A DNA stretch of 64,000 nt from Cristatella mucedo (Eukaryota; Bryozoa; Phylactolaemata; Cristatellidae), in assembly GCA_009760855.2 (NCBI GenBank), contig WPIO01000019.1:6371501-6435500 (forward strand), written 5' to 3'. Below, piece after piece: positions 22,529-35,057 of this stretch (position 1 is its first letter; each line of letters opens with the position of its first letter). The notes beneath the pieces were generated by a model. It saw nothing but the letters and a program-made list of their open reading frames with translations. It had not been told where the DNA came from and searched no databases. The position numbers and the translations under genes were made by a program.

Positions 22529-25500
22529 TCACTGTCTGCCTAGGATCTGTTTCAACCTGTCTCTACTGACGTAGATGCAGTAGGCACTAGAAAGGCCGAA
22601 CCCCAGAACTCCAGAGCGAAGACACCTCTTCCAACCAGCTGCAAAAAGGAAAAAACTATTAAGAACATAGAGATAACACTTCATAAGCCTAAAAGTGACA
22701 CCCTAACACGATTGCTAGACGCTCTATGATAACAAAATTTTCTAAGCTCCAGCCAAATTTGGGCAACGACCGTAGTTCTTTACACTAAGTCCTGGTCAAA
22801 CTTGAGTGACGATTGCCCTCTAATCTGAACTGAAAGACCCTAACCTCAGATACACCGACAAGAAAAGCAGCTTGTTGAAATGCAGCTAGCAAATTATACA
22901 AAAAGATCATACTTAAGGCATAGTTAAGCAATAGCAATAACCACATAAAGCAACAGCACCAGAAACCAGATAAAGCTCAACAAAAGACTAGGCCTGCAAA
23001 GTTTTAGCGTTTTACTAAGCCAGGAGTACTTACAACCTGGAATAAAAGAGTATGTACAGGCAAGAGAGTCTTTGATACAATTGATCACCTAGCCCACTTT
23101 GAAGGCATATTGCCTGATATTGCACCCTTAGCGAGCATGATTTGGGTCTTATCGGTGGCTGTACATTGGTTTGGGTAATAAGAGGGTTTTCTACAAAGCC
23201 AGGCATACTTAAGTTATGCGGAGCATAAGAAAATATTTTAGTATAGCTATCGCTTCGGCGGTAAGTGCGAGAATTTTTTGCACCAGTGTATATATCAATG
23301 GTCACGGTCCGGTGAGCCTTTGAAGTAATGGGGGCCCCCTGGAATCTGCTCTAGGTTACACTGAGTTCACAACAAATGTTGCTATCCTTCCTTGCATTAT
23401 AACATCATAGTATCTTTCAGCTTCATTGCAATTTGCATAGTCAACATACCCACCTGGATGACCGCTAACCCAACAATGAGAAGATATATCTAATAGTTAA
23501 GGACAAAGTCTCACGTCAAAACGACAGCCAGGATATCTCTTGTAGCCTCTACTTTTCGAAATTTGGGCGCCTTATAACAAACTGACCTTTAACTAGATGA
23601 CCAAATCAACTGCACAGTCAAACCTGCCAACCTTCAGTTACATAACATCGCACACATTCGGATGTGCTTAGAGTAAGCTAGGTTAGTCCACGTATTGTGA
23701 CATCTCATAACTAGTTCCCCGTAGGTCATGCCTGTAAAATAACGCTCTCTAAACTCGTCAGCTAGGCTTGTCTGTCGTGAATGTTGTAACTGCTCCATTG
23801 ATAACTTCCCCCTGATTTGCATTGGCTCTCCATCAAAGAGTGCATCGACTTTGCTCCGACTTAACTATCTGAATGCTTAATTATCGGGGTGCAATACTGC
23901 TCTTCTCACTCTCTACTGACTAGGGTCACTCAGCCGTGCCTCTAATCAATCTCAAATCCTTTGGGGACAGTTCCTTCAGTTAGTTAGATAACATACACTC
24001 TGTTAGCTCTAAAAACCCAGGCTTTATTCAATTATTTCGCACATATTTATGAGACTAATGATTGCAAATGGTCGTGCTACCAAATCACTCGCCTGATGCA
24101 TTTACATAGCTAACACACCTGCTTAGGCGCATACCTAGGTTGGTGGCATGAACACAGATGCCAGCCCCATTTAGCTTTCCAAAAAATGGAAGCAACAGCA
24201 CTAAGATCCATAAGCAGCTTTATTGGCAGTCGAAGCTTATCATATCTATCACCACAAGTGAGCTCAAGACACACCGCTTCTGTTAACTAGCCCCAATATT
24301 TTGCAGCTGCAAAGCAGCAATGCATTACTCCAACGTCCCCCGCCCAGCATGATAGAGGTAACATGCAGACGATGGCACGAAGATACAACCACAGATTTGC
24401 AAATGCTCATTCAGTACCTGATGATTTGTACAAAAAGCCAGTCAGCGTTCCAGCTGTTATTGTGTTCAATTCATCATCTGCACCCCGTGCCTTGGATAAG
24501 ATGGTGCCGATGCCGCTGTACATCAAGGCAACCACACCAAGAGTTTGGGCTGTTCCTGCACCACGCTTTGCTATGAAATTCAGCATCCTGTAATGTTTTG
24601 ACAATGAGTATGCCTAAACGGCAAGACCATTTCCAGACCAAGGCAAGTCTGGTGCTAACAATTATGCACAACCACGTAAAAAAACTATGCAGATGCCGGA
24701 AGAATAACATAATGAACATATTAAATAGTGCTCAAGATGAGAACATGAGGTATGCAAGATTAGCCAAGTGACACGACGAATGATCGGACGCAATATGGAG
24801 CAACTCGAAATACAACCAGTAAAAACTACAGACCAAGTACGGGCGCACATTCCCTGAGCGAGACAAAACAACAGCCAAACTGTTCCCAGCTTGGAAAGTT
24901 TTTAATCAAAGTCATCATTAGGTTGGCAGCAGCCAGACTGTAGCAATAGCAATAGCATATCCAATCGATACAAAGTCGTAATGTCCTCGATTGGTCCCTG
25001 TTACAAAAGCCGAGTTCCATTATGGCTTAATGCAAGATTCAACTGTGAAAACTCCCAGCCAAAGAACCTAAGCAGTAGTAAAATCGCAATTGCACTAAGC
25101 TGCCCAAAGACCCCACGGAAACACGATTAGTGAATAGCAAGGCAGCATCAACACACAGAAGCACTGTGGCACTGGAGTCCAGCATCAGCTATCAGGAGTA
25201 AAGTCAACTTAGCACATTTATTTCAATACAAAGGTTACAAGTGACAAGTACGGCCATCATGAAAGAGATTTGCAGCATTGCTAGTAAGCCTTACCATAGG
25301 CAGAAACAATGAAAGATATGCACGCAACCAGTACACAATAGAGACTCGACTAAGGGAAGAGCTTGAACAGGAACAAAAAGGTTGGTATGAAGGAGCTAGT
25401 TCCCGGCCCTACCACATCAGTCTAACATATGTTAACCATGACACATCATGCTGCTATACTCACGGGAGAGACATGTTCATTTCTCGACATTCTTAGGCTG

Positions 25501-25996
25501 CCGACTGGGGTGGATAACAGGTATTTATAGAGTTATATATACAACAGCATCACGTTCTGCCCTACTCGCTATCAAATTTCGCAACAGTCGATCGCGAATT
25601 CAGCGATCAGATATGAGAACTCAAAATTTAGGCATTATACTTGACAACTATTTGGTTTAAAAAACTACTCCAAGTTAAGCTAATTTTCAGATTTACAGCT
25701 TTCAACTGATTAGGCAGTATTTTTTGGCTGAGTAGTCTCTTTGCCAGGCTTTAACAGCATTGACTATTACAACTAGATGCTTTTTTGCAACACAGCAAAA
25801 ACTGCCACTACCGTAGTCATCCTGATTGCACAAAACCACAACTCACTCACATGTCACCACATTTGAAACGTTATATATCCAGCGGTTAAGGTGCTTGCCC
25901 CCGCCAAGGTCTGGTTGAGGTCGTGGGCTCGAGTCCCGAGGCACATGTAAAGCACCTGAATAGAGATTAAGTTCTCTTGGAGCGCTATACAAATGA

Positions 25997-26073
<77 letters not shown>

Positions 26074-29000
26074 GCTTAACGCTTGATATTTTTGCGTTGC
26101 TTTTAAATCACACGGATATAGCTGATGGCAAGCTGACTCAGCACCTGAAACCCTGTACAAGCTGACAAAACTTGAGATTTGTATCCACAAGTTAGCTCAC
26201 TATACAACATTCACTAAAATGATCGACAACAGGCCCACCTACTTTTAACTAAATACATGCCCGATTTCTTTTGCTTAAGCCATACAAACCTGTACATACA
26301 TCACTGACTTGAGCTGTTCTTTATCACTTCATGCATACATCCTCATACTAAGTTCAAACTAATCATTGCCAATCTCCATAATTAGCAAATTTAAATGGCA
26401 AAGGGCAAAGGCAGGATCACAAGATGAGTGGCAAGGATACAAGGGCCAACCCCAAAGAAATGTAGGCTGCGGTGTGTGCGTGTGTCTATATTATCGTTAC
26501 GTGGTTGATAAGAGGTCACTCGTGACGAGCAAAACACAACAGCTCCATACTTGACAATGATGCAAATAAATATTAATCGGGCAACAAAAAACAAAACACC
26601 CGGGCTTCGTCCGTGGACGACTTTGCACAGCACCTCAGGTCGAGAAGGGTTCGCATAATCAACTAGATGACAATTGCATTTAAACCACTAAGTGGTGGAG
26701 ACATAACAAGTTACTTAAACACCATTAGTGGAAGTTTCGAAGCAAAGCATATTATAAGTGCCAAAGAAGCCAAGTGCCGAGGTTAGGTGGTTGAGACCAT
26801 GCCGATTGGCCCACTGGCTCTCGACTTTAAAACGGGATGCGCTATTTCACTAGCATCATACAGCAACAGAGGCTAGAAACAACACTTACTGTGTCCTCCA
26901 GACACCGCCTTGTAAACCTGCGGCACGAGTTTCTCGGAGGCCTGAATAAACACCATTGATGCCGCCCAGAATCGAACCTAAGAGCCGAATAACCACACTA
27001 TATTAGGTAAGCACACTCCTGAAATCAAGCATTTCCGGATAAGCATAGGCGACATGGCGAAACTTACACACTTAAATACTGCTAGCAGTTAAGGGGGAAA
27101 GTAAAAAAAAATACCTACAACATTTGTCCGACAAGCAAACGTGTTTATGGTACATTTCGAAAGACAAATACGTTAGAACTGGGATCGGAAGTTCTGATGA
27201 CTTACAAATGAAAGGAAAAAACTCGTTATGCAAACCATGCCTAACCCGGATGTAACCAGGAAGCAACAAGTCTACAAACAAAAGATTTACCGATTTCTGC
27301 ATCCTATGCGACTTGTATCCCAACTTGTCGAACCTTGGTAGATCGCTATAGATGCTTGAGGCTTGTTGAGGTGCACACTTGTGACTTGTATAGAGCTTCA
27401 TTTCCAGGGTTGGTTGGTGCCTTGTAAATTGAATAACTCAGCTAATATTTCACGTATCAAAGTGAAATTTTAAATGTGAGTTCAGCTCTGATTTTTACCT
27501 CAATTTTTAATATTTTTGATTTCGGTTTTATACAATTGGTTCTATATGTCCACGATTACGGAAAATAAAGCTCAAGGACGTTTGATGGCGTCTACAGCCA
27601 AATGTATCAAACCGAAATAAAAAATATTAGAAACTAGGGTAAATAATGCAGAGCTGAACTCGCATTTCAAATTTCATTCCAATACATGAAATATCAATTG
27701 AATTATTTAATTTAGAAGGCACCAACCAACCCTGGAAATGAAGCTCTATACAAGTCAAAAGTATGCACCCCAACAAGCTTCAAGTATCTATAGCAATCTA
27801 TCAAGGTTCGACAAGTTAGGATACAATTCGCATATGATGCAGAGATCGGTACATTTTTTATATGTTGCTTCCGGTTTACATCCGGGTTAGACGTGGTTGG
27901 CATAACAGATTTTTCTTTGATTTGGAAGTCGTCAGAACTTCCGATCCCAGTTCTACCATATTTGTCTTTCGAAAGGGACCACAAACACATATTTGATTGT
28001 CGGTCAAATGTTATAGGTATTTTCTTGACAATCCCCCTTAAGCACATAACATTTTGTCATTGCCACTCACCTGCCATAACTGATGATCCGATTGTGGCAA
28101 ACATAAGCTCAAACCGACCACGTTGAGCAGTAGCACCTTCAGGGAATATGTACTGTGAATCAGAACTCTACAAAATGGTTAATATATGAGCCTATTAATT
28201 TTAAAGAATGCAAAGTGGTTTATAACCCATCAAATGCCCTAACAAATTCGATGAGATAAGTGTTCTACATTATGCAGACATACAACCAACACTAAAAAAC
28301 CGAGAAGTGCAAATCTAGAGAGCATAAACCCAATGCATACCATCTACCACTTTAATCTTCCATTGGCAGGTGGCTTGAACATAGGATGGCATGAACAGTG
28401 TGGTCGGCAGATATGTCAGGCAGAAGCCGATAGACAACAGCATCCACCATGCCGGGTAAGCCGATTGGTGTGCCGGGCATACTGCAGCAGCACACTACTT
28501 GAAATACACCTTGAGCATAACATTGCTTGAGATATACCTTACGTGTAGGTCAGGGACAGCCTACCAAGGTCAAGGTGAATGAATATGACGACCGAGACGT
28601 GGGCTCGAGCCCGAGGCACATGTGAAGCGCCTGAATAAAATTAAAGTTCTCTTAGGGCGCTATAAAAATTAATTATATATTTTTTAACACCCAATAACCC
28701 AACCCTATCAGCACATTCACAGAAACAAGAGCTCAATTGCTTGCAAATAGGAAAGCAGTATGTATGAGATTATATCACAACTGCCAACACTAGAGTAGAG
28801 AAATGGTGAAATCATCCCAATCAAGAACTACAAGGTTTTGTCACTCACAAGCAGGTGCCTCCATTCTCTGATTACAGCTTACCTATCAGAACTACTCTCC
28901 AACCAGGCTAGCATTGTACCGCCTGTTCGGCTGACTGAAATCATTTAGCTATGCCTCGAGCGAACCTGAAATCCTTAGGAGACCACGCCTTTAGCATGTA

Positions 29001-32000
29001 TGCTCCCAAAGCCTGGAACTCACTCCCAATTGACATCACGATATCCCTTGACTTGACAATTTAAAAAAAAGAAGCTAAAAAGCACCCGTTTCTAACAGTA
29101 TCTGTTGGGTCAATGTGACACGTTTTTCGTGTACTTATGCGTGAAGACACTGTGCATTACCACTAACCATTTTATGCATGCCGACACTGCGCACGTTACC
29201 AGTAAACATATGACCATGCTTCCTTTACAGCCCATGAGGTGCCTAGAACCAGATTAATTTCTCTAAGGGCACTAAACGAATGTATTCTTACTATCATCAA
29301 GGTCTTTCATTTTTACAGGTTTTCTGACGGAGTTTGATCTATAACTAGGGACCAATTGGTCTATTTTTGCATGTGGAAGGAACAGCTAGCCACGATATTA
29401 ATTTAACTTTTATTTTTACAAATATTTTCTTGTACTTTATGAGATATCAAGTTCAGTGAGCAACTAAGACTGCTCTGCGTGTGCTACAGAACACTCCAAT
29501 GTAACACCTGTTTAGTCCTCGTGGTTTTCGAAGCTACAGATGGCCACATGCATACATTGCCCGGGGCATTCTTCGAGGTGAAGGCACAAAGTCAACACCA
29601 GACACGGAAACTAATATTACAGGCCTTTAAGCTAAAGCAATAATTCTTTCACTGATAAATCGCTAAAGCAACAATTAAATTACACTTAATACTGCTAGGC
29701 ACTAAAATGCAACGCATTACCATACAGCTACACAGCATCGCAAGGGTATATGTGCTAGCAACCAAATGGGTTACCCAAGAGGTCAAGCAATGGGCCAATG
29801 ACAACAGAAAAAATGTGACCCCTGATGACAACAACTACTCACAGGTGAAATGTAGGCCGGATCGAAGTTCAAGTATGGTGATGTCAGTCCCGGTTGCGCA
29901 GTCACTGCAAAGAACCAGTTCGAGGAATGTGAAAACTGCATAATTCGAGCAAACACGCAGGTATAAGACCGAGCATAAACGACTGTTCAATTAGGAACTA
30001 GAAACCCTTGGTTAGTAGCATGCCTTAAATCATGCACACGTAAGTACGCACCAAAACAAACACAAACAAAAAAGAAAGGTTCACTGAGGCTCAGGGAGCT
30101 GAATGGACAGACACATCTTAAGCGGAGACCAACACGATGCTATGTCATTAAAGGTAGCGACTGAAGCAAAGACGAATACCAAGCTTTAGATGAATACGAA
30201 CTATAAATCTGGTCACCAAATGATTTCAATCTAGTGATAGGAACAGAGAGACAACTGAAAACTGAAAAGTGGATGATGCAAGGACATATTGGAGAGGCTA
30301 GGAGGTTGGATAAGTAGGCTAGTGCAAGCGAGAGTTAGTCGACCTGTAAAAGCCAGACAGAGATTCCCGAAGTCAATTAGATGCTTGATAGGGAGCCAGT
30401 AATGCTCAGATGGGAGTGTTGTAATCAGGCAGCTAAGCCGGCCGTTGATGACAGACCAGCCGAGCAGCTGAGTTTTTAATCAGTTGTAGATGACTAAGGC
30501 CACATGCCAAAAGTCCCAAATAAAGGAAATTGTAGTCAACTAGATGCAATGAAACAAACAAGTGACTACTTTGGCCATTTGTACTCTTGTCTAAGCAGGC
30601 CTAGATCCTGGCGATGGTCCAAAGCCGAAAATAAGCCAACTCGACATCGGAAGGTAATGCCCATCCAATGACAAGTCGTTTTCTCACAGCGCGACCAGAT
30701 TATGAAACCAGTGATGCTAGATGAAACAATCTAGAGGGTAAGCTCTTCTAACTTGAGGGTGACACTAGACTTGCCCAAAGATCGGTCTCATCACCAGCGA
30801 GTACAAGGAAGTTGGTGACCATCCAAGAACCGAATGTCGTCGATGCAAGAAAATATAAGTGACTCGGATGTGATGCTGGGCTTATAATGCTTGACAGATA
30901 GGTAGAGCTGGGTGTCATCGGCCTAAAAATTAAAGCCAGTATTTCGTTTGGCGATGACACAGACAAGAAGGAGAGCTTAGCCAGTGAAAAGAGGGAGGCA
31001 CAAGACTATATCCTAATGTACAACATACGGGTTTCCTGGACAGTCATTTAGGTCTAGCCGATCATTTAGTTCTAGGTGATGGCCCAGGAGATTAGATGTT
31101 TGATCTTCACGACCGAGGTCATGGTTTCAAATCCTTCAGTTGGACAATCCTTTATCACCGACTGTAAGTGGTGGTGATAGCTGATAAGACTCTTCCGATA
31201 CAATACAAATGAGACTGTTAAATCAACTAAAATTTGTTTATAGCCTGACATCTCTCAATTCTCTAGGACCTCATAGTTTTTGCAGTGTGCCAGTGATACC
31301 TATACGAGAAAGGTGCCCCAAACGATGTGGTGGTCAACTTTGCCAAACGCCGGTGAAAGATATGGGAGTCCAAGCCGAGTCCCAACTGTGATCAGAATTG
31401 ACAGCCAGGTTATTGTAAACCCAAAGCAGAGTAGCTTCTGTGGAATGGTTAGCTCTAAATCCCGACTGGAAATCACCAGGAAGATTTGATAGCTGATGTA
31501 ATCGCTTAGCAGCTGGGCTGCCATTTGATTATGTCTGTGATAAGAATGGAAGAGAAACTGAATGAAAGTCAGCGAGGTTTTCTAGATCCAGGGTCGGATT
31601 TTAAGTGAGTAATGTGACAGCAGCTGTTTTAGGGACTTCAATCGTAACCAAAACACATTTACAGTATTTGTTATGGCAGCTAGCTACAGGTCTATACACC
31701 TCATACAGAGATCTGTTGGGACAGGGTCTAGATGACCAGTGGGGTTTTTAGCAACAGGTCAAATTTAGCGACTAGTTTAATAGAGACGGGTGTGATTGAT
31801 CTACAAATGTTGCATGCAGCTATCGACACAAATTCGGGATCGAGCACAAATCAATTGGCCAATGAATTTAAGCCATTAAAGAAAACGATTCGAAGGCATT
31901 AATTTGTAAAATGGCACATTTCTTGTGCGTGGGCGATTCTTAATGGACGAGCTTGAGAATTGCATCGACAAATCGTGAATGGTATCAAAAAGCCACTAAA

Positions 32001-32666
32001 CAGTGGGCTGATTGGTGGCTGGAAGTTAGTGAAGTTAATTGATTGTATTTTGAAGAGCTAAATATGGGAAAATCAAAACGACTGGAACTTTCTGAACAGA
32101 GTACTTCTATCAGGCTGCATATGCTGGAAAGGAAGCATGCCAGAATTCTTTTGTAACCCCACTAATACAGAATCCGTATGTGACTCCACGAAGCCACAAG
32201 GACTAAGTGGGTGTGAGACAGGAGTTTTCTATGGTGAACTCAAAGACTAAGCAGCTTTCTGTGCCGACATGGTGGTCAAGAGATTTCATCTCACTCAACA
32301 GGGAGAAAGTGAGACCCCAGAATCAAGAAGGCAGTCGAGAAAGTGAGTAACATGAACTAAGCAGCTCAAGACGTCTGGAAAGATGCACTAAAGTCCACAA
32401 CAGGAGAGTGGGTGTCGTTGCACAAGAGTTGTGGAAGTGAGTTCCGCATTGTTGGACTTTCAGGGCAAAAGTGCCTGTCAGCAGCAGTCTTTAAGCATAG
32501 GAATGGAACAGCTAATTCACTGCCCGTAGAGGACCTGAGGAGGCTGAAACTGGTGACTGGTGTAGCAGTTAAGCCAATTACGAAGAAGCCAAGCCGTGTC
32601 GGACCTTATGGGTCAGCGTAAGAACGGCACAAACAAAGTATACATAAACATCTTTCATATATAACG

Positions 32667-32714
<48 letters not shown>

Positions 32715-35057
32715 CGTTATATAGCACCCTACGAGAACTTTATATCACTATTCAAGCACTTCACACATGCCCTGGCGGTAGAGCCCAAGACCTCAGCCAG
32801 ACTTTGGTCGGGGCGAGTACCTCAACTACTGCGCCACAAAAGCAGTCAATTTATCAATAACAGCCTGTCAAATACGAATATTTTGATGAGAAACTCCAAA
32901 AAAATCTTTCATAAACAAGTGTAGACAGCCGTATGGCTTCGGTAGATTGCAGCAGTGAGATGCACGGTCTCTAATGGGGATTGGTTACTGGTAACCTGCA
33001 AATTTTGTCAGCAACCATCGACACACAAAGGGCAATTCATGAGGACCCAGCAAATGTCCTACAGAACAGTTGTGCCTTTTTTTTTTTAGCTGCCCACTGC
33101 ATAGGCTGGAGGGCCTTCGAGCGGAGTAACAGAAGTCTAGATGTAGTGTCCCTCAAGGGTCCATCCTCGGTCCCTTGCGTTCTCCATTTATACTCAACTT
33201 CTGGGAAAAGTGATTAAGGCCCGTGGAATAGGATAACACTCTCATGCTGACGATACTCAGCTGTATATGTCATTCAAACCGTCGGAATCTCCTGCAGCAA
33301 CTGATAAATTGAATGCTTGCCTTGCCGACATTCGATCATAGATGTCAGAAAATTTCTTGAAACAAAATGACGATAAAACTGAACTGCTACTCATAGGACA
33401 CCTTAAGAGTGTAGCTGGATTAGAAGGCTTTGCTCTTCTAACAGGTGATGCTGTTGTGCTACCATCACCAAGTGCTTGAAATTTAGGTGTCGTTTTTGAC
33501 AGCTGCCTAATTTTAAAAGCTTCATTGCGAAGACTGCTTCTACAGCTATCTATCACGTCCGATCCCTATCTAAAATGAAGAGCTGCCTTCCACGGTGGCT
33601 TAAAAAAAATGTAACTAGCTCCTTAGTTCAGTCTCGGCTTTATTTTTATAATTCCCTTTTTGCTGGGCTACCAAAGAAAGCAACTAGGCCACTGCAGCTG
33701 GCTATGAATATGGCTGCAAGTATAGTCTTCAAGTCCCGAGGTTTGAGCACGTATCTCCTTAGCACGTATCTCCTTTGCTAAAAGAGCTATGATGGATGCC
33801 GGTTGAGTAACGGATACAGATTCGGATACAAGTTCTTACGCTGACCCACAAGGCCTGCCACGACTTGGCTCCTCCATACCTAGCTGAACTGCTGCATCAG
33901 TTTCAGCCTCCTCGTGCTCTCAGGTCTTGTATAGACAATAAATTAGCTGTTCCATTCCTCCACTTAAAGACCGTGGGCGACAGATGCTTTAGCTCTGCAA
34001 GTCCTAGACTATGGAGCTTGCTTCCACAATTCTTATGCAACAATAACTACTCTCCTGCTGCCGACTATAGCACATCCTTTCCAGCGGTCCTGAGCTGCTA
34101 CTTCCACGCTACTCTCTACCTCAACTGCTCTCCTGACTCTGCTATGCTTCCCACTTTCTCTTTGTTGCGTGAGACGAAGTCTATTGGCTACCGAATGCGT
34201 ACCGAAAGCCGCTTTAGCTGTGAGTGTGCTATACAAAAATCCCCTGCTTAACACCCACATAGTCTTTGTTAAGCTACAGACGGAGATACATTACATTACA
34301 TTAGTGTCAACAATGCATGGAACTACTCTGCCTTACCTAACATCTAATAGGGTGTCGTCTATTTATAGATTGAACTCACTTTCGACTATCGCAACACCGC
34401 TCACAGCAGCCCATACGGATATATTCGGATATATTATATACGGATGTATGTATACGGATGTCGTCGTTTGGCACAGAGCTCACTTCCCGCTCATCATGAT
34501 ATGAGCACCGTATCCCAAGCCGAAAGTGAGCTGGCTCTATGGACAAACGGTGCTGTATTAGCTGTACCTAAGCTGTGGGCAAGCTTAAATTCAGTTTTGA
34601 GAAAAACTATCAGAAATCACTAATTCAAGTGCAGCAAAAATTTTGACCATTAGTGCACATGGTGGCAGTTAAACCCTGCAGCTTTCGCCCGGACTCAATG
34701 GTCACAAAAGCTAACGGGTCTACCAGCCACGGCAGGTCCTTGCGTAAGCGAAACTACCCGGCTCACGTTTCCACCTCCTACTACGGGCACTATCCTAAAG
34801 ATGACCACTATATTACATACAAATATAGACAGAAAAAAGAACCGCTCTATAAGGCTAAGCAAATACCTCGGGTCCCAGCATAAAGGATATCAAAAAGCCA
34901 CGATCCACGCGCAGCTACGCAGCATGCAAGCTGGAGTAGACCGGTCTAAGGGACCACGGACAGTGGATGACACAGCGCGCAACCAACCTGGAAAATGATA
35001 GCCCGAATCTCCCGAGGCCATACCGCCAAACAAGCTCGTTCTATCCGAGGTCATCAT
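22529..35057 (-). CDS. TIMM23: TIMM23, mitochondrial import inner membrane translocase subunit Tim23 (6 exons)
   Basis: Channel-forming subunit of the TIM23 complex, which moves presequence proteins across or into the mitochondrial inner membrane. Exons in order: 35057-34988, 29904-29843, 28167-28071, 26977-26890, 24587-24418, 22638-22529. Phases join throughout and give 198 aa plus stop (human about 209). Exons 1-2 encode the intermembrane-space N-terminus (SLFGGMASGDSGYHFP, then SPYLNFDPAYISP, matching the family SPYLNVDP motif). Exon 3 has RGRFELMFATIG, the family RGRFELAFFTIGG motif and start of TM1. Exon 4 continues TM1 and the loop (GGINGVYSGLRET). Exon 5 carries TM2 and TM3 (LGVVALMYSGIG, ADDELNTITAGTLTG). 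Exon 6 carries TM4 and ends RLKQILGRQ. The start is the first of two adjacent ATGs; the second would shorten the protein by one residue. The exon 1 donor (GTTGGT) is weak. Introns are full of repeats. MFAP1 diverges from it 353 bases away. The identification rests on continuous family-like sequence across five splice junctions. Confidence 0.93.
23790..24130 (+). mobile_element. Decayed LINE 3' fragment in TIMM23 intron 5
   Basis: Shows CATTGGCTCTCCATCAAAGA (HWLSIK-like) and AATCTCAAATCCTTTGGGGA, both parallel to the C-terminal region of LINE A/C. Heavily mutated. Confidence 0.5.
25870..25998 (+). mobile_element. SINE1 copy with CA tail
   Basis: CGGTTAAGGTGCTTGCCCCC head, GGCTCGAGTCC B-box-like, then the LINE-like tail up to AAATGAATTA. 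It lies in TIMM23 intron 4 and runs straight into a CA microsatellite. Confidence 0.88.
26000..26072. repeat. (CA)n microsatellite
   Basis: About 36 CA units at the 3' end of SINE1, inside TIMM23 intron 4. Confidence 0.97.
27087..28042. repeat. Large imperfect inverted repeat (foldback) in TIMM23 intron 3
   Basis: Left arm about 27087-27550, right arm about 27590-28042, separated by roughly 40 bases. Matching landmarks: GTTAAGGGGGAAAG at the left edge against the reverse of CAATCCCCCTTAAG at the right edge; AACTGGGATCGGAAGTTCTG against its inverse at 27935; GGTTGGTGCCTTGTAAATTG against its inverse at 27715. The arms have diverged by substitutions and small indels. The right edge is 29 bases from exon 3. 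Both arms carry the same open stretch (MKLYTSHKCAPQQASSIYS and MKLYTSQKYAPQQASSIYS), so the duplicated unit may once have been coding; this is inference. Confidence 0.85.
28590..28682 (+). mobile_element. SINE1, 3' half
   Basis: GGGCTCGAGCCCGAGGCACA followed by AAGCGCCTGAATAAAATTAA and GGGCGCTATAAAAATTAATT. The head is degraded. It lies in TIMM23 intron 2. Confidence 0.75.
28840..29290 (+). mobile_element. LINE family C 3' end
   Basis: CTTACCTATCAGAACTACTC, AATCCTTAGGAGACCACGCC and GCCTGGAACTCACTCCC parallel the 43.45-43.7 kb LINE. It ends with GTGCCTAGAACCAGATTAAT and GGGCACTAAACG, a variant of the terminal hairpin. No long (ATT)n is left. Confidence 0.7.
30150..32160 (-). mobile_element. 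LINE family D, decayed long copy in TIMM23 intron 1
   Basis: The minus strand contains fragments of RT (DETDLW after FLVLAGD, near 30780) and the post-RT region (GGATAAGTAGGCTAGTGCAA, parallel to 5.85 kb). Numerous stops. A SINE2 copy is inserted at 31090-31225. Confidence 0.6.
31090..31225 (+). mobile_element. SINE2 copy
   Basis: CACGACCGAGGTCATGGTTT head with B-box-like GGTTTCAAATCC, then GTGGTGATAGCTGATAAGAC and the tail GACTGTTAAATCAACTAAAA. Confidence 0.7.
32180..32630 (-). mobile_element. LINE B 3' end
   Basis: Reverse of the B-family 3' end (GTGACTCCACGAAGCCACAA), continuing to GCCAAGCCGTGTCGGACCTT. Inside TIMM23 intron 1. Confidence 0.75.
32664..32840 (-). mobile_element. SINE1 with perfect AT palindrome at its tail
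   Basis: Reverse tail (GCACCCTACGAGAACTTTAT) and head (TCGGGGCGAGTACCTCAACT). Next to it is (AT)n flanked by inverted ATAACGCTATAT / ATATAGCGTTAT at 32661-32723. Confidence 0.8.
33000..34315 (+). mobile_element. LINE B, RT and C-terminal region, decayed
   Basis: From about 33240 the broken frames show the RT motif region (DDTQLYMSFKPSESPA), FLKQNDDKTELLLIG and, after 33840, an open 128-codon stretch LAELLHQFQPPRALRSC ending in the B-family 3' sequence. It is the longest B copy here and lies in TIMM23 intron 1. Confidence 0.75.

Noticed and set aside
27712-28047. 111-codon minus frame in the right arm of the foldback
   Set aside because: Reading is antisense to the stretch shared by both arms and ends at the repeat edge; treated as part of the inverted repeat.
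34653-34883. 76-codon plus frame with TSYYGHYPKDDHYITYKY
   Set aside because: Lies within TIMM23 intron 1; protein-like in places, but no family recognised and no paired splice sites.
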